A stretch of DNA of 12,791 bases from Acetobacteraceae bacterium (GTDB lineage Bacteria > Pseudomonadota > Alphaproteobacteria > Acetobacterales > Acetobacteraceae): assembly GCA_947476855.1 (NCBI GenBank), contig CANJSR010000097.1:1-12791 (forward strand), in the 5' to 3' direction. The notes under the pieces are model-generated. The model saw nothing but the letters and a program-made list of their open reading frames with translations, had not been told where the DNA came from and did not search any database. Numbering within the stretch: the stretch's first letter is position 1; the number at the start of each line of letters is the position of its first letter. This document shows positions 1-7,197 of the stretch, piece after piece. A program made the position numbers and the translations under genes.

Positions 1-95
1 ATCGAGACCTTGGCCCCGGTCATCCGGTTGAGCAGCGTCGACTTGCCCGCGTTGGGCGCGCCGACGATCGCCACATGGCCGCATTTCTGGTTCAT
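1..95 (-). CDS. era: GTPase Era, N-terminal fragment (cut by window edge)
   Basis: Era is a membrane-associated GTPase that binds the 3' end of 16S rRNA and helps assemble the 30S subunit. Only the first ~31 residues are present. They begin MNQKCGHVAIVGAPNAGKST, which holds the Walker A/G1 P-loop GAPNAGKST at about residues 12-20, followed by LLNRMTGAKVSI, which matches the start of Era closely (family knowledge). The ATG at 95-93 overlaps the TGA stop of rnc (ATGA), so translation is probably coupled to RNase III. No clear Shine-Dalgarno sequence precedes it. The rnc-era order is the common bacterial arrangement and supports Era over other P-loop GTPases such as Der or MnmE. Confidence 0.93.
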   Translation of the reverse strand, partial: MNQKCGHVAIVGAPNAGKSTLLNRMTGAKVS

Positions 96-763
96 CGGCT
101 TATTAACCGCAGCAATGCCTCGGCCGCCAGTTGTTCCGCCGCCCGCTTGCTGCCGGCGGTGCCCTGGCCGCTATGCGGGCCGACCGTCACCGTCACCTCA
201 AAGGCTGGCGCATGCGGCGGGCCGGAGCGATCGGTGACCGCATAGGCGGGCAGGTCGAAGCCCTGGCGGTGCGCCCATTCCTGCAGGGTGGTCTTGGCAT
301 CCTTGGGCGGGGCGGTCTGTGCGATCATCGCCCCGTTCCAGGCGCGCCGGACGAAGGCGCGGGCCGGTTCGAGCCCGCCATCCAGGTACAGTGCGCCCAA
401 CGAAGCCTCCAGCGCGTCGGCCAGGACCGTCGCCCGCTGGCGCACGCCGGCCCGCGCTTCACCGGGCGCGACCGACAGGGCCTCGGCCAGGCCGATCTCC
501 TCGGCGACGCCGGCCAGCACGGGCTGGGACACAAGCTGCGCCAGCCTCCGGCCGAGTTCGCCTTCCTGCTCCGCGGGAAAGCGTTCCGCCAGCCATTCGG
601 CCATCAGCAGCCCGAGGACGCGGTCGCCGATGAATTCCAGGCGTTCGTTCGATCCCTTGCCGCGGGCACGGGCGCGCAGGGCGGAGCGATGGGTCAAAGC
701 CTCCCGCAGCAGGTCGGGACGTTGGAAGCTGTGGCCCAGCAGGGTCTCGAAGGTCTCGCTCAT
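92..763 (-). CDS. rnc: Ribonuclease III
   Basis: RNase III cuts double-stranded RNA, notably the stems that flank 16S and 23S rRNA in the precursor, as well as structured mRNAs. The 223-residue product has the usual family length. The signature NERLEFIGDRVLGL spans residues 39-52. Residues that correspond to the E. coli metal and catalytic set are E40, E43, D47, E68, D117 and E120 (in VLADALEASLGALYLDGG). A C-terminal double-stranded-RNA-binding domain covers about 155-222, ending in the GSKRAAEQLAAEALL helix. R48 where E. coli has Ser after GD is a common alphaproteobacterial variant as far as I recall. It sits 22 bases after lepB and overlaps era by four bases, so the three genes form an operon. 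The ribosome binding site is weak (GGGCGGCGGGC before the ATG). Confidence 0.96.
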   Translation of the reverse strand: MSETFETLLGHSFQRPDLLREALTHRSALRARARGKGSNERLEFIGDRVLGLLMAEWLAERFPAEQEGELGRRLAQLVSQPVLAGVAEEIGLAEALSVAPGEARAGVRQRATVLADALEASLGALYLDGGLEPARAFVRRAWNGAMIAQTAPPKDAKTTLQEWAHRQGFDLPAYAVTDRSGPPHAPAFEVTVTVGPHSGQGTAGSKRAAEQLAAEALLRLISR

Positions 764-785
764 GCCCGCCGCCCGCGACGGGTCA

Positions 786-1592
786 TCAGCGCACCGGCAT
801 CAGCAGCCGGCTCCAGCGGATATCGGCGGGCCAGTTCCAGACCTGCCACCAGGGGTGTTCGGCATCGACCGAGAAGAACAGGAACTCGGCGCGTCCCACC
901 AGGTTCTCGATCGGCACGAAGCCCACGCTGTTCATGAAGCGGCTGTCGGCGGAGTTGTCGCGGTTGTCGCCCATGGCGAAAACATGGCCGGCGGGAACGA
1001 GGTATTCCGGCGTGTTGTTCGGATCGAATTCCCGCGTCGGATCGAAGCCGGGGCGGCGGGCCGCGTCGATGCCGTCGGTCGCCTTCAGTATTTCGTGCTT
1101 GCGGCCGGGCTTGCCGTCCGGGCCTGGCAGGGTTTCCTGGAACCGGGCGAGCGCCATGCGGATGCCGGCGTCCTTCGCCTCGAACGTGCCCATCGGGGTG
1201 CGGGGGCAAAGCTGGCCGTTGATGTACAACTGCCCCTGCCGCATCTGCACGCGGTCGCCGGGCAGGCCGATGATGCGCTTGATATAGTCGGTGGAGTTGT
1301 CGCGCGGGTATTTGAATACCGCGACGTCGCCCCGGTCCGGCACCGACTCGAAGATACGGCCCGAGAACAGCGGTGGGGAGAACGGCAATGAGAAGCGCGA
1401 GTAACCATAGCTGTATTTGGATACGAAAAGGTAATCCCCAACCAGCAGCGTGGGGATCATGCTGCCGGACGGAATGTTGAACGGCTCGAACGCCACGGTT
1501 CGCACCGCGACGGCGATCAGGCCGGCGTATACCAGGGTCTTGATGTTTTCGACCAAGGCATGCTGGGCACGCTTGGGCTTGCTTGTCGCCAT
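786..1592 (-). CDS. lepB: Signal peptidase I
   Basis: This inner-membrane serine protease removes signal peptides from exported proteins. The 268-residue product has one hydrophobic anchor at about 19-34. It is followed by box B (IPSGSMIPTLLVGD) with nucleophile S44, box D (DYIKRIIGLPGD) with general base K105, and box E (GDNRDNSADSRF) at 208-219. All catalytic elements are intact. A single N-terminal anchor is the usual alphaproteobacterial form, whereas E. coli LepB has two. The gene ends in tandem TGA TGA stops. It leads the lepB-rnc-era operon; acpS, which often precedes lepB in alphaproteobacteria, is not here, and a divergent PRC-barrel gene takes its place. The bases just before the ATG are pyrimidine-rich on the coding strand, so no normal Shine-Dalgarno is seen. 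Confidence 0.96.
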   Translation of the reverse strand: MATSKPKRAQHALVENIKTLVYAGLIAVAVRTVAFEPFNIPSGSMIPTLLVGDYLFVSKYSYGYSRFSLPFSPPLFSGRIFESVPDRGDVAVFKYPRDNSTDYIKRIIGLPGDRVQMRQGQLYINGQLCPRTPMGTFEAKDAGIRMALARFQETLPGPDGKPGRKHEILKATDGIDAARRPGFDPTREFDPNNTPEYLVPAGHVFAMGDNRDNSADSRFMNSVGFVPIENLVGRAEFLFFSVDAEHPWWQVWNWPADIRWSRLLMPVR

Positions 1593-1627
1593 GCGGGGAG
1601 GAGGCTTTTCGCTGCAAAATCGCGCGG

Positions 1628-1656
1628 ATGAAGCCCGCGGTACCCCCCACTGTCAA
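1628..1656 (-). promoter_or_regulatory. Putative sigma-70-type promoter of the lepB-rnc-era operon
   Basis: On the minus strand there is a perfect TTGACA -35 (1656-1651), a 17-base spacer and a weak -10 CTTCAT (1633-1628), which matches TATAAT at three positions. Transcription would begin near 1621, leaving about 30 bases of leader before the lepB ATG. The exact -35 and ideal spacing are seen; activity is inferred. Confidence 0.45.
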
Positions 1657-1713
1657 GCAAGGGGCTGTCGGGCGTGCCCGGGGCGGCCCACACTGGGGGC
1701 CTGTCGGGGTGGT

Positions 1714-1750
1714 GAACCCGCTCCGGTTCGGTACCGATCGACGGAACCGG
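1714..1750 (+). repeat. Three GAACC/GGTTC half-sites in the leader of the PRC-barrel gene
   Basis: GAACC (1714-1718), GGTTC (1725-1729) and GAACC (1744-1748) alternate in orientation. The middle copy can pair with either outer copy. The longer pairing is CCGGTTC (1723-1729) with GAACCGG (1744-1750). It may be an operator with repeated half-sites, a pair of mutually exclusive hairpins, or chance in GC-rich DNA. It lies 19 bases before the downstream start codon. Confidence 0.3.
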
Positions 1751-1768
1751 ACCCAACCGCGCGGTGAA

Positions 1769-2209
1769 ATGATGCTCCTGGCCCGCACTCTTGTCGTTGT
1801 CGGAATGCTGCTGCCATTCGGCCCCGCGCTCGCGCAGGCGCCCGCCCCCCCGCCGCCCGTACCCAAGCCGTCCGCCCCCGTGGAGCCCAGGACCCTGCCC
1901 CTCGCGCAGGGCGCGGTCGGCATGATCCTTGGCCGCCAGGTGGTCGATTCGCAGGGGACCCATGTCGGCCGCCTGGTCGATTTCGTCGTCAGCCAGTCCG
2001 GGGAGCCTCTGGCAGGTGTCATCGATGTCGGCGGCTTCATGGGCATCGGCACCGTGCGGGTCGCCATAGCCTGGCGGCTGCTGCGTTTTCGCCAGGACCT
2101 GGGGGATGTGCAGGTCGTCGTCGCCATGCCGCGGGATGAAATCGCGGCGGGCCCCGAGTTCCGCGGCCTCGATGGCGGCTCCGTCCTGGTCGGCAGGCCG
2201 CTCGAGTGA
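1769..2209 (+). CDS. Exported PRC-barrel domain protein
   Basis: PRC-barrel domains are small beta-barrels found in photosynthetic reaction centre subunit H, in RimM and in many stand-alone, often stress-related, proteobacterial proteins. The partner and ligand of this one are unknown. The chosen start (tandem ATG ATG) gives 146 residues with a clean signal peptide at 1-22 that ends ALA before QAP. A Pro/Ala-rich linker follows (24-42), then the PRC domain at about 50-125 with GRQVVDSQGTHVGRLVDFVV and a VDVGGFMGIGTVRVAI stretch. The frame stays open upstream to 1583, but that extension would bury the signal peptide and overlap lepB, so I reject it. No strong Shine-Dalgarno is visible. The stop overlaps the GTG start of the MFS gene. 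Function beyond the fold is not assigned. Confidence 0.85.
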   Translation: MMLLARTLVVVGMLLPFGPALAQAPAPPPPVPKPSAPVEPRTLPLAQGAVGMILGRQVVDSQGTHVGRLVDFVVSQSGEPLAGVIDVGGFMGIGTVRVAIAWRLLRFRQDLGDVQVVVAMPRDEIAAGPEFRGLDGGSVLVGRPLE

Positions 2210-3480
2210 CCTCGGCCGAGGCATCGGCCCCCGCCCCGGCGGAGACGCCCGAGGGCACGCGCCCCGATCGGGGCCTCGACTGGTTGAACCTGCTGCTGGC
2301 GGCCGCGGGCGCGGCGCATGGCGCTTTCATCCCGGTCTATCTGACGTCCAAGGCCTGGACCCAGACGCAGATCGGGTTGGTGCTGACCGTCGGCACCGTC
2401 ACCGCCGTCCTGTGCCTGCTGCCGGCGGGCCTACTGATCGACACCGTGTCCCGGTGGCGCCGCCGGATCCTGGTGGTCGCCCTGCTGGCCGGCGCCGGCG
2501 CCCCCCTGCTGCTGGCGGCCTTTCCCCGCCCGCTGTCGGTCGGGTCGGCCATCCTCCTCCAGGCCCTGGCCGCCAGCCTGTTCACCCCCGCCATCGCCGC
2601 CATCAGCCTGGGAGTCGCCGGGCGGGACGGGCTGGGCGATCGTCTCGGCCGCAACGCCCGCTATGGCTCCATCGGCGCCGGCCTGGGGGCCGCCCTGCTG
2701 GGCGCATGCAGCATCTGGGGCGGAGAGCGCGGCGTTTTCGTCCTCGCCGCCGCCCTGACGGCCTGCGGCATCCTCGCGCTGCGCCGGATCGGACCGGACC
2801 GGCCGGTCATCGAGCCCGACCAGACCGTTTCCGAGTCCACGAGCTGGCGCGACTCGCTGACCCTGCTGCGCGACCGGCGGCTGGCGATCTTCGCGTTGTG
2901 CGTGATGCTGTTCCAGGTCGCCTCCATCGCCATTGTGCAGCTTGCCGCGGTGGAGGCGACGCGGCGCATGGGCAGCCGGGCGGGGCTTGTGATCGCCGCC
3001 TTCGTGATCGTGCCGCAGATCGTGGCGGCCTGGATGGCCCCGGCGATTGGCCGATTCGCGGATCATTGGGGGCGGCGGCGGGTGCTGCTGGCCGGGTTCG
3101 CGACCGTGCCGGTCCGGGACGGGCTGTTCGCGCTGATCCGCAATCCGGCCGTGCTGATCCCGGTGCAGACGCTGGAGGGCGCGGGCGGGGCGGTATTCGG
3201 CGTCATGGTGCCGCTGATCGCCGCCGACCTGACGCGATCGAGCGGCTTCTACACGTCCTGCCTGTCGTTGCTGAACCTCGCGGGCGCGCTGGGCACCGCC
3301 ATCAGCACGTCGCTGGCCGGATGGATCGCCGACCGCTTTGGCCGCCCCATCGCCTATTGGGTCCTGGCCGCGATCGGGTTGCTCGCGCTGCTGCTGCTGG
3401 CGCGGTTCATGCCTGAGACGGGCCGGCCGCGCCCCGCCACCGCGCCGCCGCCGGACCCCGTTTCCCAGCCGAAAGGATGA
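2206..3480 (+). CDS. MFS transporter, substrate unknown
   Basis: This is a 424-residue major facilitator superfamily permease with about 12 hydrophobic segments in two halves, separated by a polar loop at about 194-225. Motif-A-like sequences occur at 75-87 (GLLIDTVSRWRRR, degenerate), 282-292 (GRFADHWGRRR, strong) and 372-380 (GWIADRFGR). The N-terminal 24 residues and the C-terminal tail (404-424, Pro-rich) are polar and probably cytoplasmic. The start is a GTG inside the stop of the PRC-barrel gene (GTGA); no ATG occurs in frame before the first membrane segment, so GTG fits, and the two genes are likely co-translated. The overall look is that of drug or metabolite exporters, but no substrate can be assigned. 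The coupling suggests that the exported PRC protein and this permease serve one process (inference). Confidence 0.85.
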   Translation: MTSAEASAPAPAETPEGTRPDRGLDWLNLLLAAAGAAHGAFIPVYLTSKAWTQTQIGLVLTVGTVTAVLCLLPAGLLIDTVSRWRRRILVVALLAGAGAPLLLAAFPRPLSVGSAILLQALAASLFTPAIAAISLGVAGRDGLGDRLGRNARYGSIGAGLGAALLGACSIWGGERGVFVLAAALTACGILALRRIGPDRPVIEPDQTVSESTSWRDSLTLLRDRRLAIFALCVMLFQVASIAIVQLAAVEATRRMGSRAGLVIAAFVIVPQIVAAWMAPAIGRFADHWGRRRVLLAGFATVPVRDGLFALIRNPAVLIPVQTLEGAGGAVFGVMVPLIAADLTRSSGFYTSCLSLLNLAGALGTAISTSLAGWIADRFGRPIAYWVLAAIGLLALLLLARFMPETGRPRPATAPPPDPVSQPKG

Positions 3481-3505
3481 AACGGCGAGATTCCCGCGCC
3501 GGCGA

Positions 3506-3527
3506 CGTTTCCGTGACGGCGGAAATG
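3506..3527 (+). other. Small inverted repeat between the MFS gene and rpe
   Basis: TTTCCG (3508-3513) and CGGAAA (3520-3525) form a 6-bp stem with a 6-base loop, extendable by a G-T and a C-G pair. There is no T-tract, so it is a weak terminator candidate or an operator in the 62-base gap before rpe. Confidence 0.25.
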
Positions 3528-3542
3528 CTCTAGACACGTCCC

Positions 3543-4217
3543 ATGGCGGCACAACACGCACGTCGGATCACGATCGCGCCCAGCCTGCTCGCCGCCGATT
3601 TCGGCCGGCTGAGGGAGGAAGTCGCTGCGATCGAGGCAGCCGGCGCCGACTGGTTGCACCTGGATGTGATGGACGGGCATTTCGTGCCCAACATCAGCTT
3701 CGGGCCGGTCCTCCTCGCAGCACTGCGCAAGCACACGCGGCTGCCTTTCGACGTCCATCTGATGATCACGCCGGTCGACCCGTTCCTGCAGGCCTTCGTG
3801 GACGCGGGTGCCGACCACATCACGCTCCATCCAGAGGCCGGGCCGCATCTGCACCGGTCGCTGCAGACCATTCGTGGCCTTGGACGCAAGGCGGGGATCG
3901 TTTTGAACCCCGCGACTTCACTCGACACCGTTGCGTGGACGCTCGATCTGGTCGACATCATCCTGGTGATGTCGGTAAACCCCGGATTCGGTGGCCAGGT
4001 CTTCCTGCCCTCCCAACTGCCCAAGATCGCGGCCCTGCGCCGCATGATCGATGATTCAGGCCATTCCATCGCCCTCGCGGTCGATGGAGGCATCACCGCG
4101 CGCACCGCTCCATCCGTCATCGCGGCGGGCGCCGACACGCTGATCGCGGGCACCGCCGTCTTCGGCGCGCCGGACTATGCCGCCGCCATCCGCGATCTCC
4201 GGTCGCCCACCGCATGA
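3543..4217 (+). CDS. rpe: Ribulose-phosphate 3-epimerase
   Basis: This enzyme interconverts D-ribulose 5-phosphate and D-xylulose 5-phosphate in the pentose phosphate pathway. It is a 224-residue TIM barrel of normal length. Visible hallmarks are IAPSLLAADF (11-20), LHLDVMDGHFVPN (38-50) with metal ligand H39 and acid/base D41, H72 in VHLM, the NPGFGGQ phosphate-region loop (146-152), and second acid/base D181 in AVDGGI. All expected metal and catalytic residues are present. The start ATG has only a weak ribosome binding site; alternatives inside the gene would remove the first strand. Its stop overlaps the next ATG (ATGA), coupling it to the heparinase-like gene. Pentose phosphate flux also feeds sedoheptulose 7-phosphate, the substrate of gmhA farther along the window. 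Confidence 0.97.
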   Translation: MAAQHARRITIAPSLLAADFGRLREEVAAIEAAGADWLHLDVMDGHFVPNISFGPVLLAALRKHTRLPFDVHLMITPVDPFLQAFVDAGADHITLHPEAGPHLHRSLQTIRGLGRKAGIVLNPATSLDTVAWTLDLVDIILVMSVNPGFGGQVFLPSQLPKIAALRRMIDDSGHSIALAVDGGITARTAPSVIAAGADTLIAGTAVFGAPDYAAAIRDLRSPTA

Positions 4218-5812
4218 CCGATCTCGATCCGCGCCGCTGGCTGCGCGATGCGCGCCGAGCGATGGCGCGACTGCCGAGTCTGCGGTTGGGAAGGGTGCCT
4301 GATGCGCCGGCGTTGCCGGTGAGGGACCCGTGGCCGGGCGATCCCGGACGCGGCGCCCACCTCCTGCGGGGCGAACTGGCGATGGGCGGCGGCGTCTGCC
4401 CGCTGCGCGCGGGCGATTGGGCCACGACCGGCCCGGCGTCCCTGCGGGCCGCGGCGCACAGCTTTGCCTGGCTGCGCGACCTGCGTGCCCTTGGCACCGA
4501 TGCCGCCCGCCTGCGTGCCCGCGCGCTGGTGTCCGAGTGGATCGCCGGCCCGCCCTCCGACCCCATCGCCCAGCGTCCGGATGTCATCGGCGCCCGGGTT
4601 GCCGCCTGGCTGGGGCATTACGACTTCTTCGCCTCCACCGCCGATGACGCGTTCCGCCAGAAACTGATGGCGCGACTCGTGACCGACGCGCGGGGCCTGT
4701 CGGCCGCCCTGCCGGCCGAGGAACTCGACGCCCGCGCCTTGACCGCGCTGAAGGGCCTGATCGCCGCCGCCGTCGCGCTGCCCGAGCATTCCGGCCTGCT
4801 GACCCGCGCGCTGCGCTTCCTGCCGCAGGAGATCGCGCGCCAGGTGCTGCCCGATGGCTGCCATGTCGAGCGTAGCCCGGCCGCGCACCTCAGTGCCTTG
4901 CAGGATCTGACCGAAATCCGTGCCCTGCTGCAGGCGTCCCAGACCCCGCCGCCCACCGTGCTGGCCGCGGCGATCGAGCGGATGGCCCCCGCCCTGCGCG
5001 TGCTGCGCCACGCCGATGGCGGCCTTGCGCTGTTCAACGGCAGCAAGGAGGAAACCGCGGCCCTGGTCGATCTGGTCCTGACCCAGGCTGGCCGAGGCGT
5101 GCGTGGTCCGTCGTCGCTCACCAATGGCGGGTTCCAGCGGATGCAGGCGGGCAAGAGCCTCGTGCTGGTGGACTGCGGCGCCCCGCCGCCGCCCGGGCTG
5201 GATCGCTTCGCCCATGCCGGCACGCTGTCCCTGGAACTGTCGATCGGCCGGGAGCGGCTGATCGTCAACTGCGGCGCCTTCCCCGCCGGACCCGATGCCT
5301 GGCACGACGCGCTGCGGGCCACCGCCGCCCACTCGACGCTGGTGCTGGCCGATCTGAGCAGCAGCGAGATCAAGCCCGAAGGCCTCGGCCGTCGTCCCGA
5401 TGAGGTGAAGGCCCAGCGCCAGGAAGCCAACGGCGCCCATTGGCTGGAAGCCGAACACGATGGCTGGCGCCGCACCCTGGGCGCGGTCCATCGTCGGCGG
5501 CTGTATGTGGCCGAGAGCGGGGAGGACATCCGCGGAGAAGACGTGATTGAGGCGTCCCAGCCTCTCTCCTTCACCGTCCGGTTCCATCTGCATCCCGATG
5601 TCCAGGCCAGTGTGCAGCAGGATGGGGACGCGGTACTCCTCCGCCTCCGCACCGGTGGCGGTTGGCGCCTGCGCGCCGATGGCGCTCGGCTGTCGCTGGA
5701 GGAAAGCATCTACTTTGGCGGTCCCGAACCGCGCCGGAGTGAGCAGGTCGTCCTGACCGGCACCGCCGATGGCCCGCAGATGGTGAAATGGGCGATCATC
5801 AAGGTCGGGTAG
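4214..5812 (+). CDS. Heparinase II/III-like protein
   Basis: This is a 532-residue protein of the heparinase II/III-like family common in alphaproteobacteria near rpe, rsmB or purH. An alpha-helical N-terminal half (about 70-270) contains the conserved-looking LPDGCHVERSPAAH segment (212-225). A beta-rich C-terminal half (about 305-520) contains AHAGTLSLELS (333-343), VNCGAFPAG (351-359) and RATAAHSTLVLAD (368-380). Characterised relatives are polysaccharide lyases acting on uronic-acid polymers, but the function of this short alphaproteobacterial group is not established to my knowledge. No signal peptide is seen (the N-terminus is MTDLDPRRWLRDARR), so the protein is probably cytoplasmic, which is odd for a lyase of extracellular glycans. 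The start is set by the ATGA overlap with rpe. Activity should be treated as unknown. Confidence 0.88.
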   Translation: MTDLDPRRWLRDARRAMARLPSLRLGRVPDAPALPVRDPWPGDPGRGAHLLRGELAMGGGVCPLRAGDWATTGPASLRAAAHSFAWLRDLRALGTDAARLRARALVSEWIAGPPSDPIAQRPDVIGARVAAWLGHYDFFASTADDAFRQKLMARLVTDARGLSAALPAEELDARALTALKGLIAAAVALPEHSGLLTRALRFLPQEIARQVLPDGCHVERSPAAHLSALQDLTEIRALLQASQTPPPTVLAAAIERMAPALRVLRHADGGLALFNGSKEETAALVDLVLTQAGRGVRGPSSLTNGGFQRMQAGKSLVLVDCGAPPPPGLDRFAHAGTLSLELSIGRERLIVNCGAFPAGPDAWHDALRATAAHSTLVLADLSSSEIKPEGLGRRPDEVKAQRQEANGAHWLEAEHDGWRRTLGAVHRRRLYVAESGEDIRGEDVIEASQPLSFTVRFHLHPDVQASVQQDGDAVLLRLRTGGGWRLRADGARLSLEESIYFGGPEPRRSEQVVLTGTADGPQMVKWAIIKVG

Positions 5813-5846
5813 GGCGCTTCGGCCCGGCAGGCGACCGAAATGCCCG

Positions 5847-5950
5847 CTCCCCCCTTGAGGGGGAGGGCCGGGGTGGGGGGGCTCGCGGCACGGACTGGAG
5901 GGCGTTTACCCCTCCCCCCGGCCCCCTTCCTCAAGGGGAGGGGGAGTGGG
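5847..5950 (+). repeat. Large GC-rich inverted repeat (REP/MITE-like element)
   Basis: Two imperfect inverted arms of about 35-40 bases (5847-5881 and 5910-5950) are separated by about 28 bases. Each arm has its own small palindrome: CCCCTTGAGGGG on the left and CCTCAAGGGG on the right. Each arm also has a GGGCCGGGG-type block (reverse complement in the right arm). The layout resembles the bipartite palindromic repeats scattered between genes in many GC-rich proteobacteria. RNA from it would fold into a very stable hairpin. It may stabilise or terminate the upstream rpe-heparinase message and influence the glycosyltransferase start. No transposase or RAYT gene is in view. Confidence 0.75.
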
Positions 5951-5962
5951 GTGTGCGGTTCC

Positions 5963-7117
5963 ATGTCCGCTGACCATCAGGGCACCGATCCACCGCACCC
6001 TCCGGGCCGGCCGGTCAAGGTCCTCCAGATCACCAACGTCGATTTCTCTTTGCGGCAGTTCCTGCTGCCGCTGATGCGGACCCTGCGGGCGAGGGGGCAT
6101 GAGGTGGTGGGCGGCTGCGCCGACGGGCCGCTGCTGGACGATGTCCGCGCCGAGGGCTTCCGCGTCATCACCATCCCGTTTGAGCGGCGGCTGTCCCCCC
6201 TCGCGCATATCCGGGCGTTTCGCGCCCTGGTCGAAATCCTGCGGCGGGAGGCGCCGGACGTCGTCCACGCGCATATGCCGATCAGTGGGTTCCTCGCCCG
6301 GATCGCCGCCCGCGTCGCCGGGGTGCCTCTGATCGCCTATACCTGCCACGGTTTCCTGTTCAACCAGGAGGGAAGCTGGCTTCGCCGCATCCTGGCCTGG
6401 GTGATGGAGGTCGTGGCCGGCCGGGTGACCGACGTCTACATGACGGTGTCAGCCGAGGAGGCGCGGGACGCCCGCCGCCTGTGGATTTCCCGGCGCGCGG
6501 TGGCGATCGGGAACGGGCGGGACCCGGTGGTCTTCTATCCCGATCCGCTGCTGCGGGCGCAGATCCGCGCCGACCTCGGCACGCCCGCGGACCGGGTGGT
6601 GATCGTCGCGGTCTCTCGCCTGGTGCGGGCCAAGGGCTATCCCGAACTCGCCGCCGCCATGCGATCCGTGCCGGACGCCGAGCTTTGGGTGGTGGGGGAG
6701 AGGTTGGAGTCCGATCGCGGCGACGACATGGTGGCGCTGCTGGACAATGCGGGCCTCGGTGACCGGTTGAAGCGGCTGGGCTATCGCGGCGACGTGCATG
6801 CCGTGCTGGCGGCGGCGGACATCTTCGTCCTACCCAGCTATTTCGAGGGTCTGCCGATGTCGGTGATCGAGGCGATGCTGACCGGCCTGCCGGTTGTCGC
6901 CAGCAACATCGCTGGCCCGCGGGAGCAGGTGGTGGATGGAGAGACCGGCTTCCTGGTTCCGGTCCGCCAGGTCGAACCGCTGGCCGCCGTGTTGCGCCAG
7001 TTGACCCAGGATCCCGCCTTGCGGGCGCGCATGGGGGGGGCGGGTCGGGAGCGTGCCTTGGATCGGTTCAGTGAGCCGAAGATCCTGGCGCGGACGGTGG
7101 CTCTGCTGGGATTGTAG
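5963..7117 (+). CDS. Family 4 glycosyltransferase (GT-B fold)
   Basis: It transfers a sugar from a nucleotide donor, probably onto a lipid-linked or surface glycan; neither donor nor acceptor can be read from sequence. The 384-residue product begins with a Rossmann strand ([17 protein letters not shown]) and includes [11 protein letters not shown] and a CHGFLF segment that recalls the HGFHF of CapM/PglA-like enzymes. Next come the IGNGRD linker, the [15 protein letters not shown] donor-domain start and the E-x7-E motif EGLPMSVIE (E295 and E303). The frame is open from 5840, but those extra 41 residues are translated inverted repeat and are unlikely to be real. The ATG at 5963 is preferred; an in-frame GTG at 5951, just after GGGGAG, is an alternative. 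It stands between the heparinase-like gene and purH, which are often close neighbours, so it may be a later insertion. Confidence 0.88.
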   Translation: MSADHQGTDPPHPPGRPVKVLQITNVDFSLRQFLLPLMRTLRARGHEVVGGCADGPLLDDVRAEGFRVITIPFERRLSPLAHIRAFRALVEILRREAPDVVHAHMPISGFLARIAARVAGVPLIAYTCHGFLFNQEGSWLRRILAWVMEVVAGRVTDVYMTVSAEEARDARRLWISRRAVAIGNGRDPVVFYPDPLLRAQIRADLGTPADRVVIVAVSRLVRAKGYPELAAAMRSVPDAELWVVGERLESDRGDDMVALLDNAGLGDRLKRLGYRGDVHAVLAAADIFVLPSYFEGLPMSVIEAMLTGLPVVASNIAGPREQVVDGETGFLVPVRQVEPLAAVLRQLTQDPALRARMGGAGRERALDRFSEPKILARTVALLGL

Positions 7118-7138
7118 GGCAGGGGGCGGCGGAACTGA

Positions 7139-7158
7139 CTGGCGTGATCGCGCGCCAG
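7139..7158 (+). other. Hairpin in the glycosyltransferase-purH gap
   Basis: CTGGCGTG (7139-7146) can pair with CGCGCCAG (7151-7158), with one G-T wobble and a four-base loop. It lies 21 bases after the glycosyltransferase stop and 39 bases before the purH ATG, without a T-tract. It could be a weak terminator or leader structure. Confidence 0.3.
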
Positions 7159-7197
7159 GGTCTAAGCCGCGCCGCACAACGAACCTTGGATGATCCG

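Noticed and set aside
288..1391. 367-codon plus-strand open frame across rnc and lepB
   Set aside because: It lies antisense to two catalytically complete genes and has no family resemblance.
760..2319. 519-codon minus-strand open frame over lepB and the PRC-barrel gene
   Set aside because: It is a frame shadow: lepB in another frame carries all catalytic motifs, and this product has no recognisable features.
2431..3561. 376-codon minus-strand open frame opposite the MFS gene
   Set aside because: The product is charged, Gln/Arg/Gly-rich and without structure, while the plus strand encodes a clear 12-segment permease.
4175..5593. 472-codon minus-strand open frame opposite the heparinase-like gene
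   Set aside because: It is Gly/Gln/Arg-rich with no motif, and is explained by the codon bias of the plus-strand gene.
5840..5962. N-terminal extension of the glycosyltransferase
   Set aside because: These codons read through the inverted repeat (Pro/Leu/Gly/Arg-rich), and the Rossmann strand expected near the N-terminus begins well after 5963.
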